A DNA stretch of 9,280 nt from Rickettsiales bacterium (lineage in GTDB: Bacteria; Pseudomonadota; Alphaproteobacteria; Rickettsiales; UBA998). The notes beneath the pieces are model-generated. The model searched no databases. It was not told the origin of the DNA and saw only the letters and a list, made by a program, of their open reading frames with translations. Location: the NCBI GenBank assembly GCA_019749855.1, contig JAIEPI010000059.1, positions 1-9,280 on the forward strand, read 5' to 3'. Each line of letters starts with the position of its first letter. Position 1 is the first letter of the stretch. Of this stretch, positions 1 through 6,592 are shown piece after piece. The translations under genes and the position numbers were made by a program.

Positions 1-14
1 TGCTCTTCCGATCT
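1..14. other. Illumina adapter remnant at contig end
   Basis: The first 14 bases, TGCTCTTCCGATCT, equal the 3' end of the common Illumina TruSeq-type adapter. The kdpD frame stays open through them, but the residues they would encode (CSSD and the following Leu) do not fit the KdpD family. A Phe-rich stretch is usual just before the TAPYQSF-like segment. If genomic sequence starts at base 15 (C), that base could be the third base of a Phe codon, which fits better. The match is exact; that it is untrimmed adapter is inference. Confidence 0.85.
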
Positions 15-1326
15 CACCGCCCCATATCAATCTTTCGAGATAAGCACCGTCAATGACCTACTGAATCTTAGCCTTTTCTTCGCCCTTGCTCTGGTAATAT
101 CTCTGATTGGTGCGGCCAGCCGCTGGGACAGTGAAAATGCGCGCATTCGTGAGCGAAGATCGCAGGCGTTTTTTCAAATCAACCGCCTGACAAATAACGC
201 GCAAACGATGGATGAGGCTATCCAGATTCTTCATCGCACTCTGAGTGAAATGCTTGAGATGGATCTGGCATTTTTTCTACCTGCTGTTCTCAATCGCGAG
301 CTGATTAAACACGTGTTTCCTCACGATATGAAGATGTCTGATGAAACACAGAAAGCACTGGAACAATCATGGCGAGAAAAGAAAACAACAGGCATTGGTA
401 CACCAGACCGCTACCACACCAGTTGGCGCTTTGAACCGATGGTCACACATCATGGTGATGTGGGGGTCATGGGGTTTAAAGTGCCGCGTCACAGTCACGT
501 GGATGTTTCTTTTGGGCGACTGACTGGAGCTTTGGCCGATCATTGCGCCACGATTATTGAGCGTGTCGAAATGGCACGCTCGATCGAGGCATCCAAGTTG
601 CATGACGAGCGCGAGCAATTGCGCTCGATGTTACTATCCTCGGTCTCACATGATTTAAAAACACCGTTGGCATCGATTATCGGTTCACTCAGTGTCTATC
701 ATAGCATGCGTGACAGACTACCAGAGGAGCGTCTGCAAATGCTGACGCAAACTGCTTTCGAGGAAGCGCAGCGACTCGATAGTTTTATCACAAATATTCT
801 TGATATGTCGCGCTTAGAGAGTGGGAATGTGACGTTCAAAAAAGAATGGGTGGATCCTATTGAATTGCTGCTGCGCGTGCGAAAACGCATGCGGCAAAGA
901 CTGGATGGACGGGTGGTAACAATACAGCCCTCAATAGAAGCAATTGAGATCGAGGTTGATGTGATGATGACCGAGCAGGTGATGCAGAATATTCTCGACA
1001 ATGCGATTAAATATTCCCCCAAGGGCAGTGAAATCAGCATCAGTATGTTCACGACGGAGCAAGGCTTCTGCATAGAGGTGCGTGATCGTGGAAAAGGTAT
1101 TCCTGAGGAAAAGCACGAAATGGTGTTTGATAAATATTCACGGCTTAAAATGGAGGACTCTTTGGTGGCCGGAACAGGATTGGGTTTGGCCATCAGCAAA
1201 AAAATTATTGATGCGCAGGAGGGGTCAATTTCGATCACCAACCATTCGGAGGGTGGCGCGATCTTCGCACTTAATTTTTCGCGGGTACGGCATGTTTATC
1301 CTGCAGCAATGGCCAATGTTTTATGA
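15..1326 (+). CDS. kdpD: KdpD-type sensor histidine kinase, C-terminal part (5' truncated)
   Basis: Membrane sensor kinase of the KdpD family, which in model bacteria senses K+ limitation or turgor and phosphorylates KdpE. The frame is open from the window edge, so the ATG at 208 is internal and the N-terminal KdpD/USP domains and first membrane helices are missing. Visible in order: the last transmembrane helix of the DUF4118-type region (nt 58-117), an Arg-rich linker, a GAF-like domain (about 190-560) with a TGIGTPD motif, HisKA with phospho-acceptor SHDLKTP (His codon 649-651), and HATPase_c with N box QNILDNAIKYS (985-1017), DRGKGIP (1084 on) and GTGLGLAIS (1171-1197). The C-terminal VFDKYSR...GTGLGLAI pattern closely follows E. 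coli KdpD. The stop overlaps the next gene by 4 bases (ATGA), so the two are probably co-translated. Kinase identity is firm. The potassium role is inference, since no kdpFABC genes are in view. Confidence 0.9.
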
Positions 1327-1733
1327 TTTTTAACAGCAAGCATATTGTTGTCATTGACGACGCACCGGCCATTCGGACATTTTTGCGTATTTCCCTTGAA
1401 GGGCAGGGCGCCATTTTTAGTGAGGCGGAGAATGCGCATGACGGTCTTGAGTTATGTTCGCGCGTGAGGCCGGATATGGTGGTGCTGGATCTCGGCCTGC
1501 CTGATCGTGATGGTCTGGATATTTTACCAGAAATTCTCTCCTGTTCTGGCCCCAATCATCCGCCGTCAGTCATCGTATTGACCGTTCGTAAAGACATCGC
1601 CATGCGTGATGCAGCATTTACACGTGGCGCGGTTGCCTATGTAACTAAGCCCTTCATCATGGATGATTTGCTTGATGTGATGCAGGAAAAAATGGTGGTA
1701 AAAGAACGAGACAGCAAACCGCTCAGTGACTAA
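1323..1733 (+). CDS. Receiver-only response regulator (KdpE-like receiver, no output domain)
   Basis: A 136-residue single REC domain. Acidic pair D12/D13, phospho-acceptor D56 in VLDLGLPDRDG, switch T87 and conserved K109 in TKPF are all present, so it should accept phosphate. It ends about 25 residues after TKPF and has no winged helix, unlike the KdpE homologue encoded at 2758-3513. The two share ISLEG and the exact string DLGLPDRDG, which suggests duplication followed by loss of the output domain. The ATG overlaps the kinase stop (ATGA at 1323-1326), so this is the likely partner of the KdpD-type kinase. It could be a phosphate sink, a protein-interaction output, or a relay intermediate. 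Its 3' end overlaps the convergent tspO gene by 4 bases, which leaves no space for a terminator between them. Domain call is sure; role unknown. Confidence 0.88.
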   Translation: MIFNSKHIVVIDDAPAIRTFLRISLEGQGAIFSEAENAHDGLELCSRVRPDMVVLDLGLPDRDGLDILPEILSCSGPNHPPSVIVLTVRKDIAMRDAAFTRGAVAYVTKPFIMDDLLDVMQEKMVVKERDSKPLSD

Positions 1734-2242
1734 TTCAAACGCCATATCTTATAGGCCAAAACCATGGCAAAACCTGTCCAGGCGAGGTAAGGCAGCAGCA
1801 ATTGCGCCGCACCTCTTGAATGTCTCTCAAACTGTAAAATCGTCAGCATAATGAGCGGCAATAACACGATGATCCATGCAAAACCAAGCATCGGTGAGCG
1901 CAGACCAAAAAACAAATAGGACCAGACGAGATTTATCGCTAACTGAACACAAAAGGTGAGGAGCGCTGGGCCCACCGATTCATTATGCCGCAAAAGCCAG
2001 ATACGCCACGCACTGATGGTCATTAATACATAGAGAATGGGCCAGACGACGCTAAAACTCCACCCTGGCGGCGTAAAACTTGGCCGCTTGAGTTGCTTGT
2101 ACCAATCCATGGCATCCCCCTGCACGGGTAGCGCAGAGAGCCAGGAGACTAGAAGCATAGATAGTATGGCCATAACAAGCACGCGCAACTCACGGCGAGA
2201 AGCACGAGGGAGAGGCAGCCATGAGTAAAGTTTGGATGGCAC
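1730..2242 (-). CDS. tspO: TspO/MBR family tryptophan-rich sensory protein
   Basis: A 170-residue integral membrane protein of the TspO/translocator-protein family, which binds porphyrins and related ligands and acts in stress or oxygen/light responses in Alphaproteobacteria such as Rhodobacter. Five hydrophobic helices are visible, with family signatures: WYKQLKRPSFTPPGWSF after helix 1, VVWPILYVLM in helix 2, QLAINLVWSYLFFGLRSP in helix 3, and LLLPYLAWTGFA plus a terminal IWRLN in helix 5. Length is typical (about 150-170). The start is GTG at 2242; a GGAGAG stretch lies only 3 bases upstream, a short spacing, so a later start such as the in-frame Met 24 remains possible. A good sigma70-like promoter lies just upstream. 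The gene follows a two-helix protein gene on the same strand with a 54-base gap and converges on the receiver-only regulator. Confidence 0.93.
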   Translation of the reverse strand: MPSKLYSWLPLPRASRRELRVLVMAILSMLLVSWLSALPVQGDAMDWYKQLKRPSFTPPGWSFSVVWPILYVLMTISAWRIWLLRHNESVGPALLTFCVQLAINLVWSYLFFGLRSPMLGFAWIIVLLPLIMLTILQFERHSRGAAQLLLPYLAWTGFAMVLAYKIWRLN

Positions 2243-2271
2243 AGTCTCTCCATGTAGTCCGTATTGTCTAA

Positions 2272-2300
2272 TATATATAAGAATTACTGGCTAAATTCAA
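2272..2300 (-). promoter_or_regulatory. Putative sigma70-like promoter of tspO
   Basis: On the minus strand, TTGAAT (2295-2300) is followed after exactly 17 bases by TATATA (2272-2277), close to the TTGACA/TATAAT consensus at the best spacing. The predicted transcript would start near 2265, about 23 bases before the GTG of tspO. The -35 box overlaps the stop codon of the upstream two-helix gene, so tspO may be transcribed on its own. The region is AT-rich, so some chance of coincidence remains. Confidence 0.45.
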
Positions 2301-2590
2301 TCATACTTGATGATGGTGCGTTCCTGATGCTCTGTCAGGCGGCGCAGGTCAAAACGCGAGTTGTCATGCTCTACTTTTCGTGAGAGTTTATTCAGCTTTT
2401 TGAGCATATAAAGCGGCACTAGCGTGATAATCAGAAACACACTGCCGCCGATCAATACTATGGTTAACATCGGTGTAGTATGGTTCTGTGATAAAGCATT
2501 TTGCGCAAGGCCGTAAGCCATTGCCAAAACACCAGCGAACAAAACAATAAATCCAAGTATAGTCAGAATGATGCGTTGTGAGCTTTTCAT
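2297..2590 (-). CDS. Unknown small membrane protein with two transmembrane helices
   Basis: A 97-residue protein I do not recognise. It has a short basic N-terminus (MKSSQR), a first helix at about residues 7-29 and a second at about 41-63, joined by a short polar loop with QNHTTP. A charged tail (KKLNKLSRKVEHDNSRFDLRRL...) follows and is probably cytoplasmic with both termini inside, by the positive-inside rule. The ATG at 2590 is chosen because a full GGAGGT Shine-Dalgarno (2597-2602) lies 6 bases upstream; a longer frame from 2626 would add 12 residues and ignore that site. It sits between the kdpE-type gene, with a terminator in between, and tspO, so it may be read with tspO or alone. A regulatory or membrane-stress role is possible but not shown. 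Confidence 0.75.
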   Translation of the reverse strand: MKSSQRIILTILGFIVLFAGVLAMAYGLAQNALSQNHTTPMLTIVLIGGSVFLIITLVPLYMLKKLNKLSRKVEHDNSRFDLRRLTEHQERTIIKYD

Positions 2591-2700
2591 ATGGATACCT
2601 CCAGTTGCCTTCACCGTAGGTGACAAATCATCAATGTGCCATTCCTTATAAAATCGGTAAATGTGACTGATGATTCATGGGGTGGGTACCTCATTCATAC

Positions 2701-2732
2701 AAAAAAACATGGCCCCCGCTTTGGGAGCCATG
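2701..2732 (-). terminator. Rho-independent terminator of the kdpE-type gene
   Basis: Read on the minus strand, a 10-pair stem CATGGCTCCC / GGGGGCCATG (one T-G wobble) closes a 5-base AAAGC loop and is followed at once by seven T. It lies about 25 bases after the stop codon of the kdpE-type gene. It is a textbook intrinsic terminator and should separate that gene from the two-helix/tspO genes downstream. Confidence 0.9.
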
Positions 2733-2757
2733 CTTTAATGCGAGCTATTGTAGCTTG

Positions 2758-3513
2758 TTACGCTGAGGCAGCTTGACGTGACTCATCACTACCATTGAGT
2801 AATGCAGCATTTGATGGCTGCTCAATGATTTCCATGCGGTAGCCAATGCCAGGCTCAGTTATAATATATTCAGGATCTGAGGCGTTATCCTCAATCTTTT
2901 CGCGCAGCTGACTCACGTAAACGCGCAGATATTGCATGTCTTCGCTGTGCGCTGGGCCCCACACATCCTTGAGAAGCTGTTTGTGGGTGAGCATCTTTCC
3001 GCGATGGCTGAGGAAATAGCGTAGAAGCTCATATTCTTTGGGCGTAAAGAATGTTTTTTCATTACCCAGAAAAACCTCATGACGGACTAAATCCATGCGG
3101 ATTTTGCCATTGCGAATTTCTGGCTCTCCCGCCTCTTTAGTCGCGGCTTTGCGAAGGTTCGCGTTGATGCGAGCGAGAAGCACATCGGGATTGAAGGGCT
3201 TGGTTACGTAATCATCGGCACCCAAATTCAATGCCTTGGTGATCTCGTCATCATTGTCACGAACGGACAACACAATGATCGGTAACTGCGTCCACCCACG
3301 CACTTCTTTAATCACTTCCTTGCCGTCGCGATCGGGTAGGCCGAGATCCAGCAGGATCATTTCCGGTTTTACCGAGGCCGATAACCGGATACTTTCATTT
3401 GCATTGTCACACTCCACCACTTTGTAACCTGCTCCCTCGAGAGAGATTTGCAGCAATTTGCGAATCTGAGGTTCATCATCCACGATGAGAATGGTGTTTT
3501 TCTTCTCGTTCAT
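2758..3513 (-). CDS. kdpE: KdpE-type response regulator (receiver plus winged-helix DNA-binding domain)
   Basis: OmpR/PhoB-class transcription factor of the KdpE type, 251 residues from the ATG at 3513. The receiver has D12/D13, phospho-acceptor D56 (LLDLGLPDRDG), S83 at the switch position and K105 in YVTKPF. The winged helix carries FTPKEYELLRYFLSHRGK, THKQLLKDVWGP and the recognition-helix motif MQYLRVYVSQLREKIE, ending in TEPGIGYRM, all strongly KdpE-like. A tail of about 25 residues rich in Ser, Ala and Asn follows and looks unstructured. The start at 3513 is preferred over the ATG at 3531 because AAGGAA (3521-3526) lies 7 bases upstream of it, whereas the earlier ATG has no ribosome site. 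No kinase gene is adjacent on this strand; the only KdpD-type kinase here lies about 1.4 kb away on the other strand, paired with another regulator. Family call is firm; target genes unknown. Confidence 0.92.
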   Translation of the reverse strand: MNEKKNTILIVDDEPQIRKLLQISLEGAGYKVVECDNANESIRLSASVKPEMILLDLGLPDRDGKEVIKEVRGWTQLPIIVLSVRDNDDEITKALNLGADDYVTKPFNPDVLLARINANLRKAATKEAGEPEIRNGKIRMDLVRHEVFLGNEKTFFTPKEYELLRYFLSHRGKMLTHKQLLKDVWGPAHSEDMQYLRVYVSQLREKIEDNASDPEYIITEPGIGYRMEIIEQPSNAALLNGSDESRQAASA

Positions 3514-3608
3514 AGTAAGATTCCTTTTCATGAGTAACGAGGGTAAATTTAATTAACCCATGCCCGATTAATAGGTCACGGCACATAAAGAGAACATCAT
3601 GAATTGAT

Positions 3609-3629
3609 AAAAAACGAACAATGTTTTTT
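3609..3629 (-). terminator. Possible weak terminator after the heparinase-like gene
   Basis: A 7-pair, almost all A-T stem (AAAAAAC 3609-3615 with GTTTTTT 3623-3629) closes a 7-base loop and overlaps the stop codon of the heparinase-like gene. On the minus strand the 3' arm provides a T run. The stem is weak and could arise by chance in an AT-rich spacer. I see no better terminator in the 114 bases between this stop and the kdpE-type start, so readthrough into kdpE is possible. Confidence 0.3.
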
Positions 3630-5259
3630 AAAGCGCTTCAACTTGACGCGTGAGAGACCAGCGAAACTCTGTCACCTTGGTGGTGATGTCGGTTGAGATA
3701 ACAATTTGCAGGGTTTTCTGCGGCTTACCGTAGTAGCCGAGATATACGCTTTCTTCGATCTGGGTGGCTTTTGGCATGGTGCTGGTGAAATACCAGACCG
3801 AGCCGCCCACCGAAGACAATGAAATCGTGCCGTCTTTCTGCCGCTGGCAACGTATGTCCGGATGCAAATGAAAACGCAGGTTCAGTTTTAATTCGCCATC
3901 AGATTGTGCGCGTAACAATCGAAACACATCCATGCCGCTGAATTGCTGCCCACTCACATTGAGCCTTAATTCACGCTCATGCATGCCGTCCGCTTGTGCG
4001 ATACTCACCATACGCGAGGTGCGGGCAATATGCTGTGAGCCATCATTAAGAAATGCATCGGGCTTGATGGTGGGCAATTCATCATCCGTCAGCTGGTAGG
4101 GGCGCTGTGGTACTGAGCCAATAGGGAGTGTTCGTGCCTCAAGAGAGAGCGTGGTGTGTGCCGCTGGCATGACGGATGCGGCTTGCCATGTAGTGCTGGT
4201 GCCACGGTATCCGCCGCAATTGACAATAAATCGCTCCAGACCATCACTGAATTCAAAGCTTCCCATGGATGGAGCACTTAACGCTAAAGGACGATGCGGC
4301 TGGCCGCACATTAAAATACACGCGTGGCCGCGCTCAAGCCGGAAAAAGCCTGAGGCATCCATGTGCGCGGGGACGGGCTCGCCATTATCAGATCGGCTGA
4401 TCGTCTGTGCAATCAAATGCGGCTCCTCCATCAGGGCGCCATTGAACAGGCCGAGCCTGCCATCACCATGACAGAAGAATCGAAGGGAACTGCCCATCGC
4501 CATGATATGCGCATCCAAGCCCAGCGATTCTTCACCAATGAGCAACAGCATGTCACGCATTTCGATGAGATGACGCAGGATATGCAAATGCTCCTCAGGA
4601 TTACGTGAGACGTGCATGCCATCATTCAGGATCAGCTCATCCAGGATGTTTTCCAGCTGCTCACAATACGCTCTTCGATCCAGATGCAGCATTGGAAGGC
4701 TGATCGAGGCAGCTATCAGCCCTTTGATCATCATCAGTGCGTCTGGCGGCTCTGCGTTTGCCAGATAACGCTGCATGTAACGGATGTCTGTAATCAGTGA
4801 TCGTATTAAACGACGCTGGAAACGGATACTGCCGCTTTTCATCAGAAAACGACGATAATACAACCATTCCGCCACTCGAATTCCCAGTGTTTGCATGGCA
4901 AAGGCGCTAGGCAACAGGTCCTGCTTTTCAAGAATAAAGCTATTGATGAATTCTCGGGCAAAGCTCGCTGCCACTTTGGGATTCGACGTGGAGGCAATAT
5001 CTTCGAGCCAGCGAAAACTGTATAAGTCGCGGTGCCAGGCTTCATTGGCACTCTCAACGTGCCAGGCGATGCGCCCTGCCATTTCCACATCGCAGCCCGC
5101 AAAGACAAAACGACGCTTGAGAAGTTTCTTGCCCATGATGTTGTTGTTGGGCCAGCGTGTGTTGGTGGGGCTGTCATGACCGCGAAGTGCCCGCGTTATG
5201 CTGGGCTGTCCGGCGGTTAGCCATAGCCATGCGAAACGTAACTGCAGCAGCGGCGACAT
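3628..5259 (-). CDS. Heparinase II/III-like protein
   Basis: A 543-residue protein with an alpha-helical N-terminal half (about 60-290) and a C-terminal beta-rich heparinase II/III domain (about 300-540). Signatures are DGMHVSRNPEEHL near residue 215, the FEFSDGLERFIVNCGG block near 335-350, and AAHTTLSLE near 366-374. This is the pattern of the alphaproteobacterial family usually found near rsmB and purH. Relatives cleave acidic polysaccharides by beta-elimination, but the activity of this subgroup is unknown to me. I see no clear signal peptide; the N-terminus is only mildly hydrophobic, so location is uncertain. The ATG at 5259 is chosen (a TTG lies just before it): AGAGGA (5267-5272) sits 7 bases upstream and the start overlaps the gmhA stop as TGATG, implying coupled translation. 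It is the last gene of the rsmB-rpe-gmhA operon. Confidence 0.85.
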   Translation of the reverse strand: MSPLLQLRFAWLWLTAGQPSITRALRGHDSPTNTRWPNNNIMGKKLLKRRFVFAGCDVEMAGRIAWHVESANEAWHRDLYSFRWLEDIASTSNPKVAASFAREFINSFILEKQDLLPSAFAMQTLGIRVAEWLYYRRFLMKSGSIRFQRRLIRSLITDIRYMQRYLANAEPPDALMMIKGLIAASISLPMLHLDRRAYCEQLENILDELILNDGMHVSRNPEEHLHILRHLIEMRDMLLLIGEESLGLDAHIMAMGSSLRFFCHGDGRLGLFNGALMEEPHLIAQTISRSDNGEPVPAHMDASGFFRLERGHACILMCGQPHRPLALSAPSMGSFEFSDGLERFIVNCGGYRGTSTTWQAASVMPAAHTTLSLEARTLPIGSVPQRPYQLTDDELPTIKPDAFLNDGSQHIARTSRMVSIAQADGMHERELRLNVSGQQFSGMDVFRLLRAQSDGELKLNLRFHLHPDIRCQRQKDGTISLSSVGGSVWYFTSTMPKATQIEESVYLGYYGKPQKTLQIVISTDITTKVTEFRWSLTRQVEAL

Positions 5260-5843
5260 CAAAGTGTCCTCTCAGCGATGGCTGCTTCTACACGCTCTGC
5301 AAGCGCATGCAGCAGGAACATATGTGCCTCCTGAATACAGGCGGTATCATTCGATGGAACCACAAACAGATCATTGGCAACGCCTGTCATCGCTTCGCCA
5401 CGGCGACCCGTGAGCAGCACCGTATGTAGTTGATGCTGCTTGGCAACCGCCAGCGCTTTGAGAACATTGGGGCTTTGACCGGATGTGGACAATGCAATTA
5501 ACACGTCATTAGCTTGGCCATAGGCCTCAATTTGTCTGGCGAAAATCTGCTCGAAGCCGTAATCATTGCCAATGGCGGTGAGCATGCCGCTATCGGCTGA
5601 CAAAGCAATCGCGGGCAAAGCCTGACGTTCGCGGATGAAGCGCCCGACAAATTCACCGGCGATATGCATGGCGTCGCAGGCGCTGCCGCCATTTCCACAT
5701 ACTAGCAATTTTCCGCCATCAAGGAAGCATTGGGTGAGTCGCTCAGCGAGTTGGGTAAAAGGGGATGTATGGTTTGCGATGAAATCCTGTAGCGCCGTCG
5801 CGTGGGTCTTAGCCCGTAAGGATAACCATTCGTCCTCACTCAT
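5259..5843 (-). CDS. gmhA: Phosphoheptose isomerase (sedoheptulose 7-phosphate isomerase)
   Basis: SIS-domain enzyme turning sedoheptulose 7-phosphate into D-glycero-manno-heptose 7-phosphate, the first step of ADP-heptose synthesis for lipopolysaccharide or other surface glycans. At 194 residues it matches the family (E. coli 192). Visible are CGNGGSACDAMHIAGEFVGRF (about 49-69), TAIGNDYGFEQIFARQIEA (about 89-107), the SIS phosphate-binding loop STSGQSPNVL (119-128) and IQEAHMFLLHAL near the end. Residues H60, E64, Q171 and H179 stand where GmhA enzymes bind zinc and catalyse, with the right spacing, which argues against the related DnaA-binding protein DiaA. The start at 5843 is set by the ATGA overlap with the rpe stop and a GAGG (5850-5853) 6 bases upstream; a longer open frame to 5945 is only the out-of-frame rpe end. 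The stop overlaps the heparinase-like ATG (TGATG). Confidence 0.92.
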   Translation of the reverse strand: MSEDEWLSLRAKTHATALQDFIANHTSPFTQLAERLTQCFLDGGKLLVCGNGGSACDAMHIAGEFVGRFIRERQALPAIALSADSGMLTAIGNDYGFEQIFARQIEAYGQANDVLIALSTSGQSPNVLKALAVAKQHQLHTVLLTGRRGEAMTGVANDLFVVPSNDTACIQEAHMFLLHALAERVEAAIAERTL

Positions 5844-6505
5844 GCCGTGCCTCGCAGCGCCCTGATATTGGCGGCATACGTGCTGGCATCGCCCGTGAAG
5901 ACGGCAGAGCCCGCCACCAGAACATCCGCACCAGCGGCAATACATTCACGTGCGGTATTGGCGTTGACCCCGCCATCCACCTGAAGATCAATGCTGCGGC
6001 CACTCTGCGTAATCATCTCGCGTATCTCGGTCATTTTTGGAAGCTGACTGCGGATGAAGGATTGACCGCCGAATCCCGGATTCACCGTCATCACTAAAAT
6101 GAGATCCACCATATCCATGACATACCGAAGGGCCGAGGCAGGGGTGGTTGGCACCAGCGACACCCCGCAGCGAATGCCCTTCGATTTGATAGTTTGCAAC
6201 GTGCGATGCAGATGCGGCCCCGCTTCTGCGTGAACGGTCAGGATGTCGGCGCCCGCATCCACAAAATCCTGAATAAACGCATCGACCGGCGCGATCATCA
6301 AATGCACGTCCAGTGGCTTGCTGGTATGCGGCTTCAGCGCCTTAACAACGGCAGGGCCAATGGTTAAATTTGGCACGAAATGGCCGTCCATTACATCCAC
6401 ATGGATATAATCCGCTCCCGCCTGATCGATGGCGCGCACTTCGGCGCCCAGCGCGGCAAAATCAGCGGACAAAATAGAGGGAGCAATTTTAACTGTAGGA
6501 GTCAT
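5840..6505 (-). CDS. rpe: Ribulose-phosphate 3-epimerase
   Basis: Cytoplasmic TIM-barrel enzyme interconverting D-ribulose 5-phosphate and D-xylulose 5-phosphate in the pentose phosphate pathway. Its 221 residues match the family length. Visible motifs are IAPSILSADFAALG at the N-terminus, HVDVMDGHFVPNLTIGP (35-51), DVHLMI (66-71), MTVNPGFGGQSFI (139-151) and VDGGVN (176-181). Metal ligands H35, D37, H68 and D177 are all present, with D37 and D177 the expected acid/base pair. The usual LNPATP loop reads VPTTP here, a mild variation. The stop overlaps the gmhA ATG by 4 bases (ATGA). The ribosome site is weak (AAGAA about 5 bases upstream). Upstream, 87 bases separate it from rsmB and I see no convincing promoter there, so transcription probably comes from rsmB. 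Confidence 0.97.
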   Translation of the reverse strand: MTPTVKIAPSILSADFAALGAEVRAIDQAGADYIHVDVMDGHFVPNLTIGPAVVKALKPHTSKPLDVHLMIAPVDAFIQDFVDAGADILTVHAEAGPHLHRTLQTIKSKGIRCGVSLVPTTPASALRYVMDMVDLILVMTVNPGFGGQSFIRSQLPKMTEIREMITQSGRSIDLQVDGGVNANTARECIAAGADVLVAGSAVFTGDASTYAANIRALRGTA

Positions 6506-6592
6506 GCATGTTTCTTAGCATAATTATTTTTGCCAAGATAGCGATGCGCCCCATCAATTGCAATGCCACTGGCAGAGGTCGCCTGAGTCGCA

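Noticed and set aside
699..1241. A 180-codon open frame on the minus strand inside kdpD
   Set aside because: It lies fully antisense to the HisKA and HATPase domains, whose motifs are intact in the plus frame; its product is low-complexity Ser/Ile/Arg with no recognisable domain.
2626..2675. 8-base inverted repeat AATCATCA / TGATGATT, 34 bases apart, flanking a TATAAG box (2645-2650) upstream of the two-helix protein gene
   Set aside because: Tempting as an operator around a promoter, but several 8-base arms at such spacing are expected by chance in 9 kb, and there is no good -35 box at the right distance.
3514..3627. Promoter for the kdpE-type gene in the spacer (GTGACC, 17 bases, TTAATT on the minus strand)
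   Set aside because: The -10 match is only 3 of 6 and the region is AT-rich; not strong enough to report as a feature.
5844..5945. N-terminal extension of the gmhA frame starting at 5945
   Set aside because: The 34 extra residues are Cys/Arg/Gly-rich and are the out-of-frame image of the rpe 3' end; the ATG at 5843 has a GAGG site, the ATGA overlap and gives the normal GmhA length.
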